From the NCBI GenBank assembly GCA_016303225.1, contig JAEDMC010000184.1:1-5445 (forward strand): DNA of 5,445 nucleotides, written 5' to 3'. The translations under genes and the position numbers were made by a program. Shown in pieces: positions 1-5,383 of the stretch; position 1 is the first letter of the stretch, and every line of letters begins with the position of its first letter. The DNA is from Kiritimatiellia bacterium (GTDB lineage: Bacteria > Verrucomicrobiota > Kiritimatiellia > RFP12 > UBA1067). Under the pieces are notes generated by a model. It was given only the letters and a program-made list of their open reading frames with translations. It searched no databases and was not told where the DNA came from.

Positions 1-35
1 GCCTTGCGAAATGCGATCACCTTTTCAGAATTCAT
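1..35 (-). CDS. Start of a partial gene leaving the window, product unknown
   Basis: Only the first codons are present, reading MNSEKVIAFRKA before the window edge, which is too little to identify a family. The start is well supported: an exact GGAGG within GGAGGTG at 46-40 lies six bases upstream of the ATG at 35-33. The gene follows the oxidoreductase stop codon by about 50 bases in the same direction. No terminator hairpin with a T-run lies between them, so co-transcription is possible. A short palindrome at 53-65 lies just upstream and could regulate it separately. The product could be another enzyme of the same catabolic locus, but nothing in the visible residues shows this. Confidence 0.7.
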   Translation of the reverse strand, partial: MNSEKVIAFRK

Positions 36-50
36 TTCACACCTCCATCT

Positions 51-68
51 GGCAATATCATATTGTCC
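51..68. promoter_or_regulatory. Palindromic operator candidate overlapping a weak -10
   Basis: The sequence CAATATCATATTG at 53-65 is a perfect odd palindrome with six bases in each arm and its centre at 59. Outer GG at 51-52 and CC at 67-68 extend it with an imperfect step. On the minus strand it contains TATGAT (62-57), a five-of-six match to the -10 consensus, placed so that transcription could begin near 50, just before the Shine-Dalgarno of the gene starting at 35. No convincing -35 was found at 15 to 18 bases. A dimeric regulator binding here would block that promoter, but this is inference from position and symmetry only. Confidence 0.3.
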
Positions 69-86
69 AGGCAAGGCAACAATTGA

Positions 87-1484
87 CTACCATCCCTGCA
101 GACGCGGCAGGGCCAGGCGGGCGTTGGCGGCGGACGAATTCTTGAAGCGACGATTCGCGAAATCCCACTGCAGCTCGCGGTTCGGATCGAAAAGCGCCGC
201 GACGCCCAAGAGCGAACACTGCGTCATCGCGCCCGCATAGGCGAAGTCGCTGCCGACCTTCGGGCCGCCCTTCACCGCGCGGACGAATTCCGCGAACGGC
301 TTCTCGTTCGGCGAGCCGCCCGGGATGCGCGCGTACTTCTGCTTGGGGCACGCATTGTCCGCGCGCATCTTCTCCAGCGTCCGATCCGGCAGCAGGCGCA
401 GGTAGTTCGCGCCATGGTGCCCGTACTCGATGACGCCCTTCGTGCCGTAGACGAACGCGCCGTTGCACATGCCGTCGCGCTTCGCGCGCGCCTCCTTGCT
501 GTCATACGGAGGAAAGAGCGACATGTCATCCAGATACTGCTCGGGCTTCGGCACCGTCTTGCAGGCAATGCCGTCGTACCACACGAACTTGAAAGGCTTC
601 CCATCCGGCTTTTGGTAGATGAAGGTCGTCTTCACCCCCTCTGGGAACGTCTCGCCGTGGATCTCGGGACGCCACGCGCCGAACACCTCGGCCTTCACGC
701 TGATCGGCAACCCGAAACCGAACGTCCAGAAGATCGGGTCCATCAGATGGCAGCTCCAGTCGCCGAGCGTATTGCAGCCGTACATCGTCCAGAACCGCCA
801 CACGCCCGGCAGGTACTTCGGACAGTACGAGCGGTGCGGCACGGGCCCCTGCCACTGCTCCCAGTCGAGCGTCGCCGGAATCTCCCAGCTCTTCTTCAGC
901 TCGTCCAGCTTGTCCATGTAGGTGTACTTCGCCGGACACCAGATGTGCGCCTCGGTGACGTCGCCGATGAGTCCCGCCTCGATCCACTCTCGGAAGTCGC
1001 GAATCGTGTCATAGGCATGCCCCTGGTTCATCGCCTGCGTGACGAGGTGCGGATTCTCCTTCGCCGCCGCGAGCATCGCGTCCATCTCGTGGAAGCTCTG
1101 GCAGAGCGGCTTCTCGCACTGCACGTGCTTGCCGCGGCGAAGGCACTCGATCGCCATCGTCGCGTGCCAGTGGTCGGGCGTCCCGATCAGCACCGCGTCG
1201 ATGTCACGGTCCAGCGCATCCAGCATCTTCCGGTAGTGCGTGTAGAACTTGACGCCCGGATGCTTCGCGCGCATTCCATCGCTACGCTTCAGGTCGACGT
1301 CGCAGAGCCCGACGAACTTCGCGCCCGCGCCTTCCAGTCCGTTGATGTCCGCGCACGGACGCCCACCGCAGCCAATCGCAACCATCTGTACGGTTTCGTT
1401 GGCACGATAGGCGGTCGCGCATCCCGAGAAGATCATCGGGAATCCGAAGGACGCCGCCCCCTTGATGAATTCACGTCTGTTCAT
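87..1484 (-). CDS. Exported Gfo/Idh/MocA family oxidoreductase
   Basis: This 465-residue protein is a full-length member of the Gfo/Idh/MocA family of NAD(P)-dependent oxidoreductases, which act mainly on sugars, inositols and related polyols. The N-terminus (RREFIKG at 3-9, then a hydrophobic stretch to FSGC at 19-22) is a twin-arginine signal with a possible lipoprotein cysteine at 22, so a periplasmic or membrane-anchored enzyme is likely. The Rossmann domain starts at AIGCGGRP (36-43), followed by GTPDHWHA (101-108) and the hallmark EKP (124-126) containing the family lysine. The C-terminal domain includes LDWEQWQGPVPHR (206-218) and GDWSCHLMDP (241-250) with a candidate catalytic histidine at 246. 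The final GW ending is common in secreted members from PVC bacteria. The usual GxGGxG motif has proline 43 in its last position. The ATG start is six bases from a perfect -10 box and has no well-spaced Shine-Dalgarno, which suggests leaderless expression. The substrate cannot be told from sequence. Confidence 0.93.
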   Translation of the reverse strand: MNRREFIKGAASFGFPMIFSGCATAYRANETVQMVAIGCGGRPCADINGLEGAGAKFVGLCDVDLKRSDGMRAKHPGVKFYTHYRKMLDALDRDIDAVLIGTPDHWHATMAIECLRRGKHVQCEKPLCQSFHEMDAMLAAAKENPHLVTQAMNQGHAYDTIRDFREWIEAGLIGDVTEAHIWCPAKYTYMDKLDELKKSWEIPATLDWEQWQGPVPHRSYCPKYLPGVWRFWTMYGCNTLGDWSCHLMDPIFWTFGFGLPISVKAEVFGAWRPEIHGETFPEGVKTTFIYQKPDGKPFKFVWYDGIACKTVPKPEQYLDDMSLFPPYDSKEARAKRDGMCNGAFVYGTKGVIEYGHHGANYLRLLPDRTLEKMRADNACPKQKYARIPGGSPNEKPFAEFVRAVKGGPKVGSDFAYAGAMTQCSLLGVAALFDPNRELQWDFANRRFKNSSAANARLALPRLQGW

Positions 1485-1490
1485 GACCTT

Positions 1491-1518
1491 ATTATAGCAT
1501 AATCGACTCTTTTACCAA
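1491..1518 (-). promoter_or_regulatory. Extended -10 promoter for the oxidoreductase gene
   Basis: On the minus strand TATGCTATAAT (1501-1491) joins a TG extension at 1499-1498 to a perfect TATAAT at 1496-1491. A possible -35, TTGGTA (four of six consensus positions) at 1518-1513, lies at a 16-base spacing. Counting the last -10 base as -7 puts the predicted start of transcription at 1484, which is the A of the oxidoreductase ATG, so the mRNA would be leaderless. The -35 falls on Leu-Val codons of the upstream lyase remnant, and the -10 overlaps the remnant's stop codon. The same 11-mer is found before the ATPase gene. Confidence 0.75.
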
Positions 1519-1610
1519 GCGACGAACTGCCGCCTTGTCCAGCTCCCGCTTCGCATTCAGCGGTGTCACCATCGGCGGAATCAATCCAGTAAACGGCTTT
1601 CGTTTTTCAT
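1492..1610 (-). pseudogene. N-terminal remnant of a DapA/N-acetylneuraminate lyase family gene
   Basis: The minus strand encodes KPFTGLIPPMVTPLNA followed by an ELDKAAVRRLVK segment. This is the characteristic N-terminus of the dihydrodipicolinate synthase/N-acetylneuraminate lyase aldolase family, (beta/alpha)8-barrel enzymes of about 300 residues. Homology stops after roughly 33 to 36 residues and the frame closes at TAA (1494-1492), so the catalytic tyrosine and lysine regions are absent. No ATG or GTG lies just upstream in frame. However, an ATG at 1610-1608, preceded at six bases by GAGG (1620-1617), would read MKKRKPFTG if the run of five A at 1607-1603 had six. The gene is therefore both frameshifted and truncated. 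It lies eight bases after the phosphoesterase stop, suggesting it was the next operon member. A local assembly error is the main alternative. Confidence 0.75.
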
Positions 1611-1618
1611 TTTCAACC

Positions 1619-2725
1619 TCATTTTGCAATAAGCTCCACCACCAAGATTTCCGGCGAATTGAAGAGCCTCGGCAAGGGCGTGCTCTCCCGGGCAAGACCC
1701 CTACTCACCAACATCACGCTCCCGTTCGCCAGCGTATAGCGTCCGTTGACATACTTCGGGAAGAAATGCTGGTCGGGCGAATAGCCGCCGCGACCGAAAA
1801 AGGGAATCAGCCACTGTCCGCCATGCGCGTGCCCCGCCAAGACAAGGTCGAAGGCGAACTTCTCATATGTCGCCACGCGCTCGGGACGATGCGAAAGCAA
1901 GATTCGAACATGACTCGGATCCGACAGTCGATCCGCGCGCTTCAGCTGCCAAAGCCACTGTTCGTCCAGCATGTAGGTCGGATCGTCCACCCCGCAGATG
2001 TCGATCGCCGTGCCCTTTACGGACAGTGTCCGGCATGCGCCTTCAAGCACCGTCACGCCCGCTTTCCGCAGCCAGGCCTTCATTCCGTCAATGCGTTCGC
2101 TCCAATATTCGTGATTGCCCGACACATAGAAGCACGGATACCGCTGGACAACCTCAGCGATGAACTGCTGTGCATTGTCATCCGGCAGGCGATCGTCGAA
2201 AATGTCTCCGGCGAACAGCACGGCATCCGGCTCCGTCTCCGCAACCGCTCTGAAAAGATCCATCTGCCTGCCGCCATAAGCACACGAGTGAAGATCGGAT
2301 ATGACCGCCAAACGGACAGGCTCGCCTTTAACCTTATCGGAAACAAACGCATGTCGCTCGACGACCGGGTATTCACACCAAATGGACAGCGCCATCAGCA
2401 ACGCGCCCAGAACAACCGTCAGAAGGCGAGCCGCCCGGCTCCATCGTCCCAGCACATCGAACGCCCGCACGCGGCGAACCAGCATGCAAAGCAAGCCCAA
2501 ATGGACGATTGACAGGAACGCAGCGATAATCCCACAAGACGAAACTGCCAGCAAGTAGGGGCCAAACGCCACCATCACCAGTGCCGCGGCGACATGCGGA
2601 GCCAGAACCGTCCAGGCATACGACGTCGGCGGCAAGACCAACATCAGCGCCGTCAGCATCATCACGAAGTCAGCGCCGATGATCAGCGCCGCCGCAACGT
2701 TAATTCGCTGTGTTTCCCGCGTCAT
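1619..2725 (-). CDS. Membrane-anchored metallophosphoesterase, YkuE/LpxG-like
   Basis: This 368-residue protein has four predicted N-terminal membrane helices (about residues 8-31, 38-56, 58-82 and 100-118), then a calcineurin-like phosphoesterase domain. All dimetal-binding motifs are present in order: DLH (144-146), GDIFDD (173-178), GNHE (203-206), SHRP with His279, and GHAHGGQ (298-304). The enzyme should therefore be active. Helix-anchored members of this family include B. subtilis YkuE and chlamydial LpxG, which removes UMP from UDP-2,3-diacylglucosamine in lipid A synthesis. That role is possible but cannot be separated from other phosphodiester or phospholipid substrates by sequence alone. 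The ATG at 2725 lies inside the preceding small gene, with a 26-base overlap, and purine-rich AAGG/AGG sites precede it, so translational coupling is likely. The remnant of a lyase gene follows eight bases after the stop. Confidence 0.9.
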   Translation of the reverse strand: MTRETQRINVAAALIIGADFVMMLTALMLVLPPTSYAWTVLAPHVAAALVMVAFGPYLLAVSSCGIIAAFLSIVHLGLLCMLVRRVRAFDVLGRWSRAARLLTVVLGALLMALSIWCEYPVVERHAFVSDKVKGEPVRLAVISDLHSCAYGGRQMDLFRAVAETEPDAVLFAGDIFDDRLPDDNAQQFIAEVVQRYPCFYVSGNHEYWSERIDGMKAWLRKAGVTVLEGACRTLSVKGTAIDICGVDDPTYMLDEQWLWQLKRADRLSDPSHVRILLSHRPERVATYEKFAFDLVLAGHAHGGQWLIPFFGRGGYSPDQHFFPKYVNGRYTLANGSVMLVSRGLARESTPLPRLFNSPEILVVELIAK

Positions 2726-2990
2726 CCACCTTTACCTTCTTGACTTTCTGTCCCTTCCTGGACTTCAGGAGTTTCTCTGCCTGCTCTTTCGTAAGCACGA
2801 CACGATTGGTGACGACCTTCGTCCCGCCCTGGGGCATCTTCGGCGCTTTCAAGGCGGCCGAATTCGGCTGCCGCCGGACCTTCACGCCCTGCGCACCCGC
2901 CGGATACCCGTTGCGGAAACTGCGATGAACCGTCACCGCCCCCGCACTTGCCGCAAGAACGAACAGAACGACAACCATCAGATTCTTCAT
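2700..2990 (-). CDS. Small basic secreted protein of unknown family
   Basis: From the ATG at 2990 this gene encodes 96 residues. MKNLMVVVLFVLAASAGA is a textbook Sec signal peptide with a likely cleavage after AGA at residue 18. The mature part of about 78 residues is basic and lysine-rich toward its end (KSRKGQKVKKVKV at 76-88). It has a glycine/proline-rich first half and no recognisable domain or cysteines. The start is chosen because AAAGGAG (3004-2998) sits seven bases upstream and because it places the signal peptide at the N-terminus. An in-frame ATG at 3059 would add 23 residues ahead of the signal and overlaps the hydrolase stop, with AGGAGG only three bases away. The gene overlaps the phosphoesterase start, so the two are probably expressed together. 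Binding to nucleic acid, polysaccharide or another anionic envelope component would fit its charge, but this is speculation. Confidence 0.72.
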   Translation of the reverse strand: MKNLMVVVLFVLAASAGAVTVHRSFRNGYPAGAQGVKVRRQPNSAALKAPKMPQGGTKVVTNRVVLTKEQAEKLLKSRKGQKVKKVKVDDAGNTAN

Positions 2991-2997
2991 GCTCAGA

Positions 2998-3004
2998 CTC
3001 CTTT
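2998..3004 (-). promoter_or_regulatory. Ribosome binding site deciding the small-protein start
   Basis: AAAGGAG lies seven bases before the ATG at 2990-2988. It favours this start, which begins directly with the signal peptide, over the in-frame ATG at 3059-3057. The competing site at 3068-3063 (AGGAGG) matches better but is only three bases from its ATG, shorter than the usual spacing. Confidence 0.6.
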
Positions 3005-3055
3005 CGAAATCGAATACCCCACGAACACCGCTGCCAACTGCAACTAGGAGTATTT

Positions 3056-4162
3056 TCATTTTCCTCCTGCGTAAAGGGATAGCAAGCGTCGACGGGCGGT
3101 GAGCGTGCCCTCGGCGCCCGGACAGCGCAATGTCAGCACCACACCGGCGAACGGCAGCTCGGGATCAACGCACAGGAACTGTCCGGTGAAGCCGGAATGA
3201 TGAATCGCCGCGGATGAAAAACCCTCGGGACGGTTCTCCCCCAGGTCAAAGCCAAAGCTCCGGCAGGCCTTGCCCTTCCTGAAGGTGCCGTTGAACAAGA
3301 GGTCGTAATGCGCCGCAGGGAAGGTTCTACGTTCCAGCAGGTCTTCCACAAAGCGCGTCATGTCCGGCAAGGTCGAAAACACTCCTGCATTGCCAATCGG
3401 ACGCCCCGCATAGCGCGCGACCTCATCGTGCACCTCGCCGACCTTGCGGAGCTTGCCATCCTTCATCCGCAACGGCACCTCCACCACGTGTCCGTCATCC
3501 GCAACCGGCCACCAGCCGCTCCGCGTCATGCCGAGCGGACCAAACACACGTTCCGCCGCCAGCCGGTCGAGGCTCTTCCCTCCCGCCCGCTCGGCGACCG
3601 TGCTCAACAGCGCATAGTTGTAGCACGAATAGCAGTAGGTGCCGCGCGGACGCTCGGGACGCTTCTCGCGCAGCTCCACCTCGAATCCCGCCGCACCGCC
3701 GTGCCGCAACGGATCTTCGCAATACCGCCGGCCGGAGAAGTTGCCGAATCCCGACGAATGGGTCGCGAGGTCGCGCACCGTGATCTGACACGACTTGCCG
3801 AGCACGTGTTCCGGGAAATACTCGGTGAACGGCGCCTCGGGATCGAGCGACCCGTCCGTCACCAGCGTCGCGCACACCGATGCCGTGATGGTCTTCGTGA
3901 GCGACGCCAAGTCAAACCGCGTCAGCTCATCGACCGACGCCGCATCATCTGCCGGACCCGTACGCCCGACATAAACCGGTTCCGAACACTCGTTGCGCCC
4001 AACGGCAATACCGAGAAACAGCTTATCCGCCACCAGTCTCAGGGCCTCGCGGCGCACCGCTTCGCTTTCCGCGGCATATCGCCCCGACAGCAACCGGCAA
4101 CCCGGCGCCAGACACCCTGCCGCCGCAAACGCCGCCCCTCGGATAAAGTCTCGTCTTTTCAT
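3056..4162 (-). CDS. Exported beta-lactamase-family serine hydrolase
   Basis: From the ATG at 4162 this gene encodes 368 residues of the class C beta-lactamase/penicillin-binding-protein-like family, whose members include esterases, D-alanyl-D-alanine carboxypeptidases and amidohydrolases. The N-terminus MKRRDFIRGAAFAAAGC is a twin-arginine signal, with cysteines at 17 and 22 that could be lipidated, so the enzyme acts outside the cytoplasm. The nucleophile motif SLTK is at 87-90, ATHSSGFGN follows at 134-142, YSC at 178-180 takes the place of the usual YxN/YSN, and PLGM is at 209-212. HSGFTG (322-327) replaces the KTG-like motif, as is normal in this family. The loss of Asn in the second motif is odd but does not rule out activity. 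An alternative GTG start at 4168 adds two residues; the ATG is preferred because AAGGGG (4173-4168) lies five bases upstream. The gene starts ten bases after the ATPase stop. Confidence 0.9.
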   Translation of the reverse strand: MKRRDFIRGAAFAAAGCLAPGCRLLSGRYAAESEAVRREALRLVADKLFLGIAVGRNECSEPVYVGRTGPADDAASVDELTRFDLASLTKTITASVCATLVTDGSLDPEAPFTEYFPEHVLGKSCQITVRDLATHSSGFGNFSGRRYCEDPLRHGGAAGFEVELREKRPERPRGTYCYSCYNYALLSTVAERAGGKSLDRLAAERVFGPLGMTRSGWWPVADDGHVVEVPLRMKDGKLRKVGEVHDEVARYAGRPIGNAGVFSTLPDMTRFVEDLLERRTFPAAHYDLLFNGTFRKGKACRSFGFDLGENRPEGFSSAAIHHSGFTGQFLCVDPELPFAGVVLTLRCPGAEGTLTARRRLLSLYAGGK

Positions 4163-4172
4163 TACCACCCCT

Positions 4173-5318
4173 TCAGCAATTTAAGAGGAAGTCCTGGAGA
4201 TTCGCCGGCGTAACGAAACCCGCCTGAGCTTCGGGATATGCCTCAATAAATGCCTTTGGCAACTTGCCGTTCTCCGCCGACTTCGGATTCCACTTCATTT
4301 CCCAGGCCCTCATGCCGGACGGTCCTTCCTCAATGTAGTCCACCTCCTGCTGTGTGCGCGTCCGCCAGAAGAACATCCGCGCAGGAGCAGGCCTGTTGAC
4401 GTTCAGCTTAAGTCGCTCGGCGATAAGATAGTTCTCCCAAAGATGTCCGATCTCCTCTGGCGGACGAGAAGAGAGCGGCAGCAAGTTCCCAATGACAGCA
4501 TTCCTGATGCCCAAATCGTAAAAATAGACCTTCCGTGACTTCCTGATCTCATTGCGCTGATTCCGTGCAAAAGCCGGCAGCTCGAAAACAACAAAGCATT
4601 TCTTCAGGATGTCTACATATCTCTCGACGGTCTTGCGGTCCACGCCAACCAGTCCCGCCAACTCCTGATACGACACCTCTTGTCCGATCTGAAACGACAG
4701 TGCTCTCACCAACTTGTCCAAAACAGACGCTTTCGCAATTCCGTCCAATGCCAACACGTCCTTGTACAGATAGCTGGATGCCAGCGAACAGACGAGACGA
4801 TCTCTGTCTTCCGCATCAGCCAGAACTCCTGGATAGGAACCATGCACGAGGCGGGACTCCACCAAACGCCTCTCGGAAAGCAGATTACGCCGAGCCAACT
4901 CGGCAAACGACGGGGGAAGAAGCGTCCACTCGAACTTGCGTCCAGTCAGCGGCTCGTCAAGTCGCGAACGCAAGTTGAACGCACTTGATCCCGTAACGAT
5001 GATTGGCATTTCCCCAAAGGAATCAATCAGGATCTTCAGGGCTAAACCGATGTCTTCGACACGTTGCGCCTCGTCGACGACAACCGCATTGTGTCCGGCA
5101 ATCAGCTGACGCCACTTTTCCGGTGACATGTTCGTCAGAAGTTCGCGAACATCCAACATGTCGGCATTCAGCCAGAGGGCGTCAAGATGACATTCATCGA
5201 CAAGATGACGCACCATTGTCGTCTTGCCACTTTGACGCGGCCCCAAAACGACATTTATCTTGCCAGAATGAAGTCTTTTAACGATTTCCGGCTCAACAGC
5301 TCGATTGATATACTCCAT
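4173..5318 (-). CDS. AAA ATPase with C-terminal DUF4143 domain
   Basis: This complete 381-residue protein has the AAA_14 plus DUF4143 architecture common in gut and environmental anaerobes. Walker A is GPRQSGKT (26-33), Walker B is VVVDEAQ (79-85), and GSSAF (110-114) is the sensor-like strand. A winged-helix-like segment spans about 215-250. The C-terminal domain contains KVYFYDLGIRNA (263-274), WENYLIAERL (294-303), EVDYIEE (325-331) and AWEMKW (338-343). E295, D327 and E340-x-K342 resemble a PD-(D/E)XK nuclease core. The molecular function of this family is not established; nuclease-linked, mobile-element or stress roles have been considered. The ATG at 5318 is ten bases from a perfect -10 box and lacks a Shine-Dalgarno. 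It is the first gene of the apparent operon, and the next ribosome binding site abuts its stop codon. Confidence 0.92.
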   Translation of the reverse strand: MEYINRAVEPEIVKRLHSGKINVVLGPRQSGKTTMVRHLVDECHLDALWLNADMLDVRELLTNMSPEKWRQLIAGHNAVVVDEAQRVEDIGLALKILIDSFGEMPIIVTGSSAFNLRSRLDEPLTGRKFEWTLLPPSFAELARRNLLSERRLVESRLVHGSYPGVLADAEDRDRLVCSLASSYLYKDVLALDGIAKASVLDKLVRALSFQIGQEVSYQELAGLVGVDRKTVERYVDILKKCFVVFELPAFARNQRNEIRKSRKVYFYDLGIRNAVIGNLLPLSSRPPEEIGHLWENYLIAERLKLNVNRPAPARMFFWRTRTQQEVDYIEEGPSGMRAWEMKWNPKSAENGKLPKAFIEAYPEAQAGFVTPANLQDFLLNC

Positions 5319-5328
5319 AGCGGGTGAT

Positions 5329-5339
5329 ATTATAGCATA
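5329..5339 (-). promoter_or_regulatory. Extended -10 promoter for the ATPase operon
   Basis: The minus strand carries TATGCTATAAT, a TG-extended perfect TATAAT (5334-5329). Only a poor -35 (TGCAAA, three of six) occurs at 17 bases, which is typical of extended -10 promoters. Transcription is predicted to start near 5322, about four bases before the ATG at 5318. That leaves no room for a Shine-Dalgarno, and the mRNA would be effectively leaderless. The motif is identical to the one before the oxidoreductase gene. Confidence 0.7.
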
Positions 5340-5374
5340 TCAACTCCCGTTTTTGCACCGTTTTTCGGGAAATC

Positions 5375-5383
5375 ATTCTAGCA
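5375..5383 (-). promoter_or_regulatory. Second, weaker extended -10 upstream of the ATPase
   Basis: TGCTAGAAT on the minus strand is a TG-extended near-consensus -10 (TAGAAT, five of six). A possible -35, TTCAGA (four of six), lies 17 bases upstream. Transcription from it would start near 5368 and give a leader of about 50 bases without a Shine-Dalgarno near the ATG. It lies within a small inverted repeat, CATTC (5374-5378) and GAATG (5387-5391). It could be a secondary promoter or chance in AT-rich DNA. Confidence 0.3.

Noticed and set aside
414..1502. Long plus-strand open frame opposite the oxidoreductase gene
   Set aside because: It is rich in Arg, His, Leu and Pro with no recognisable domain, lies wholly antisense to a clear family member, and lacks a ribosome binding site. 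It is a by-product of GC-rich codon use.
1611..1695. Extension of the lyase remnant upstream to an ATG at 1695
   Set aside because: The added residues are an out-of-frame reading of the phosphoesterase C-terminus. The family homology begins only near the ATG at 1610, after the single-base A-run defect.
1535..2512. Long plus-strand open frame opposite the phosphoesterase gene
   Set aside because: It is antisense to a gene with every metal-binding motif intact. Its own translation shows no domain or signal.
3308..4213. Long plus-strand open frame opposite the serine hydrolase gene
   Set aside because: It is Arg/His-rich, antisense to a clear enzyme gene and without a plausible start context.
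5346..5366. Repeated CCGTTTTT units as a possible repeat array or CRISPR-like element
   Set aside because: There are only two short copies next to each other, with no spacers or further units.
5346..5369. CCCG/CGGG inverted repeat as a terminator
   Set aside because: The stem is only four pairs with a long loop, and neither strand has a T-run after it.
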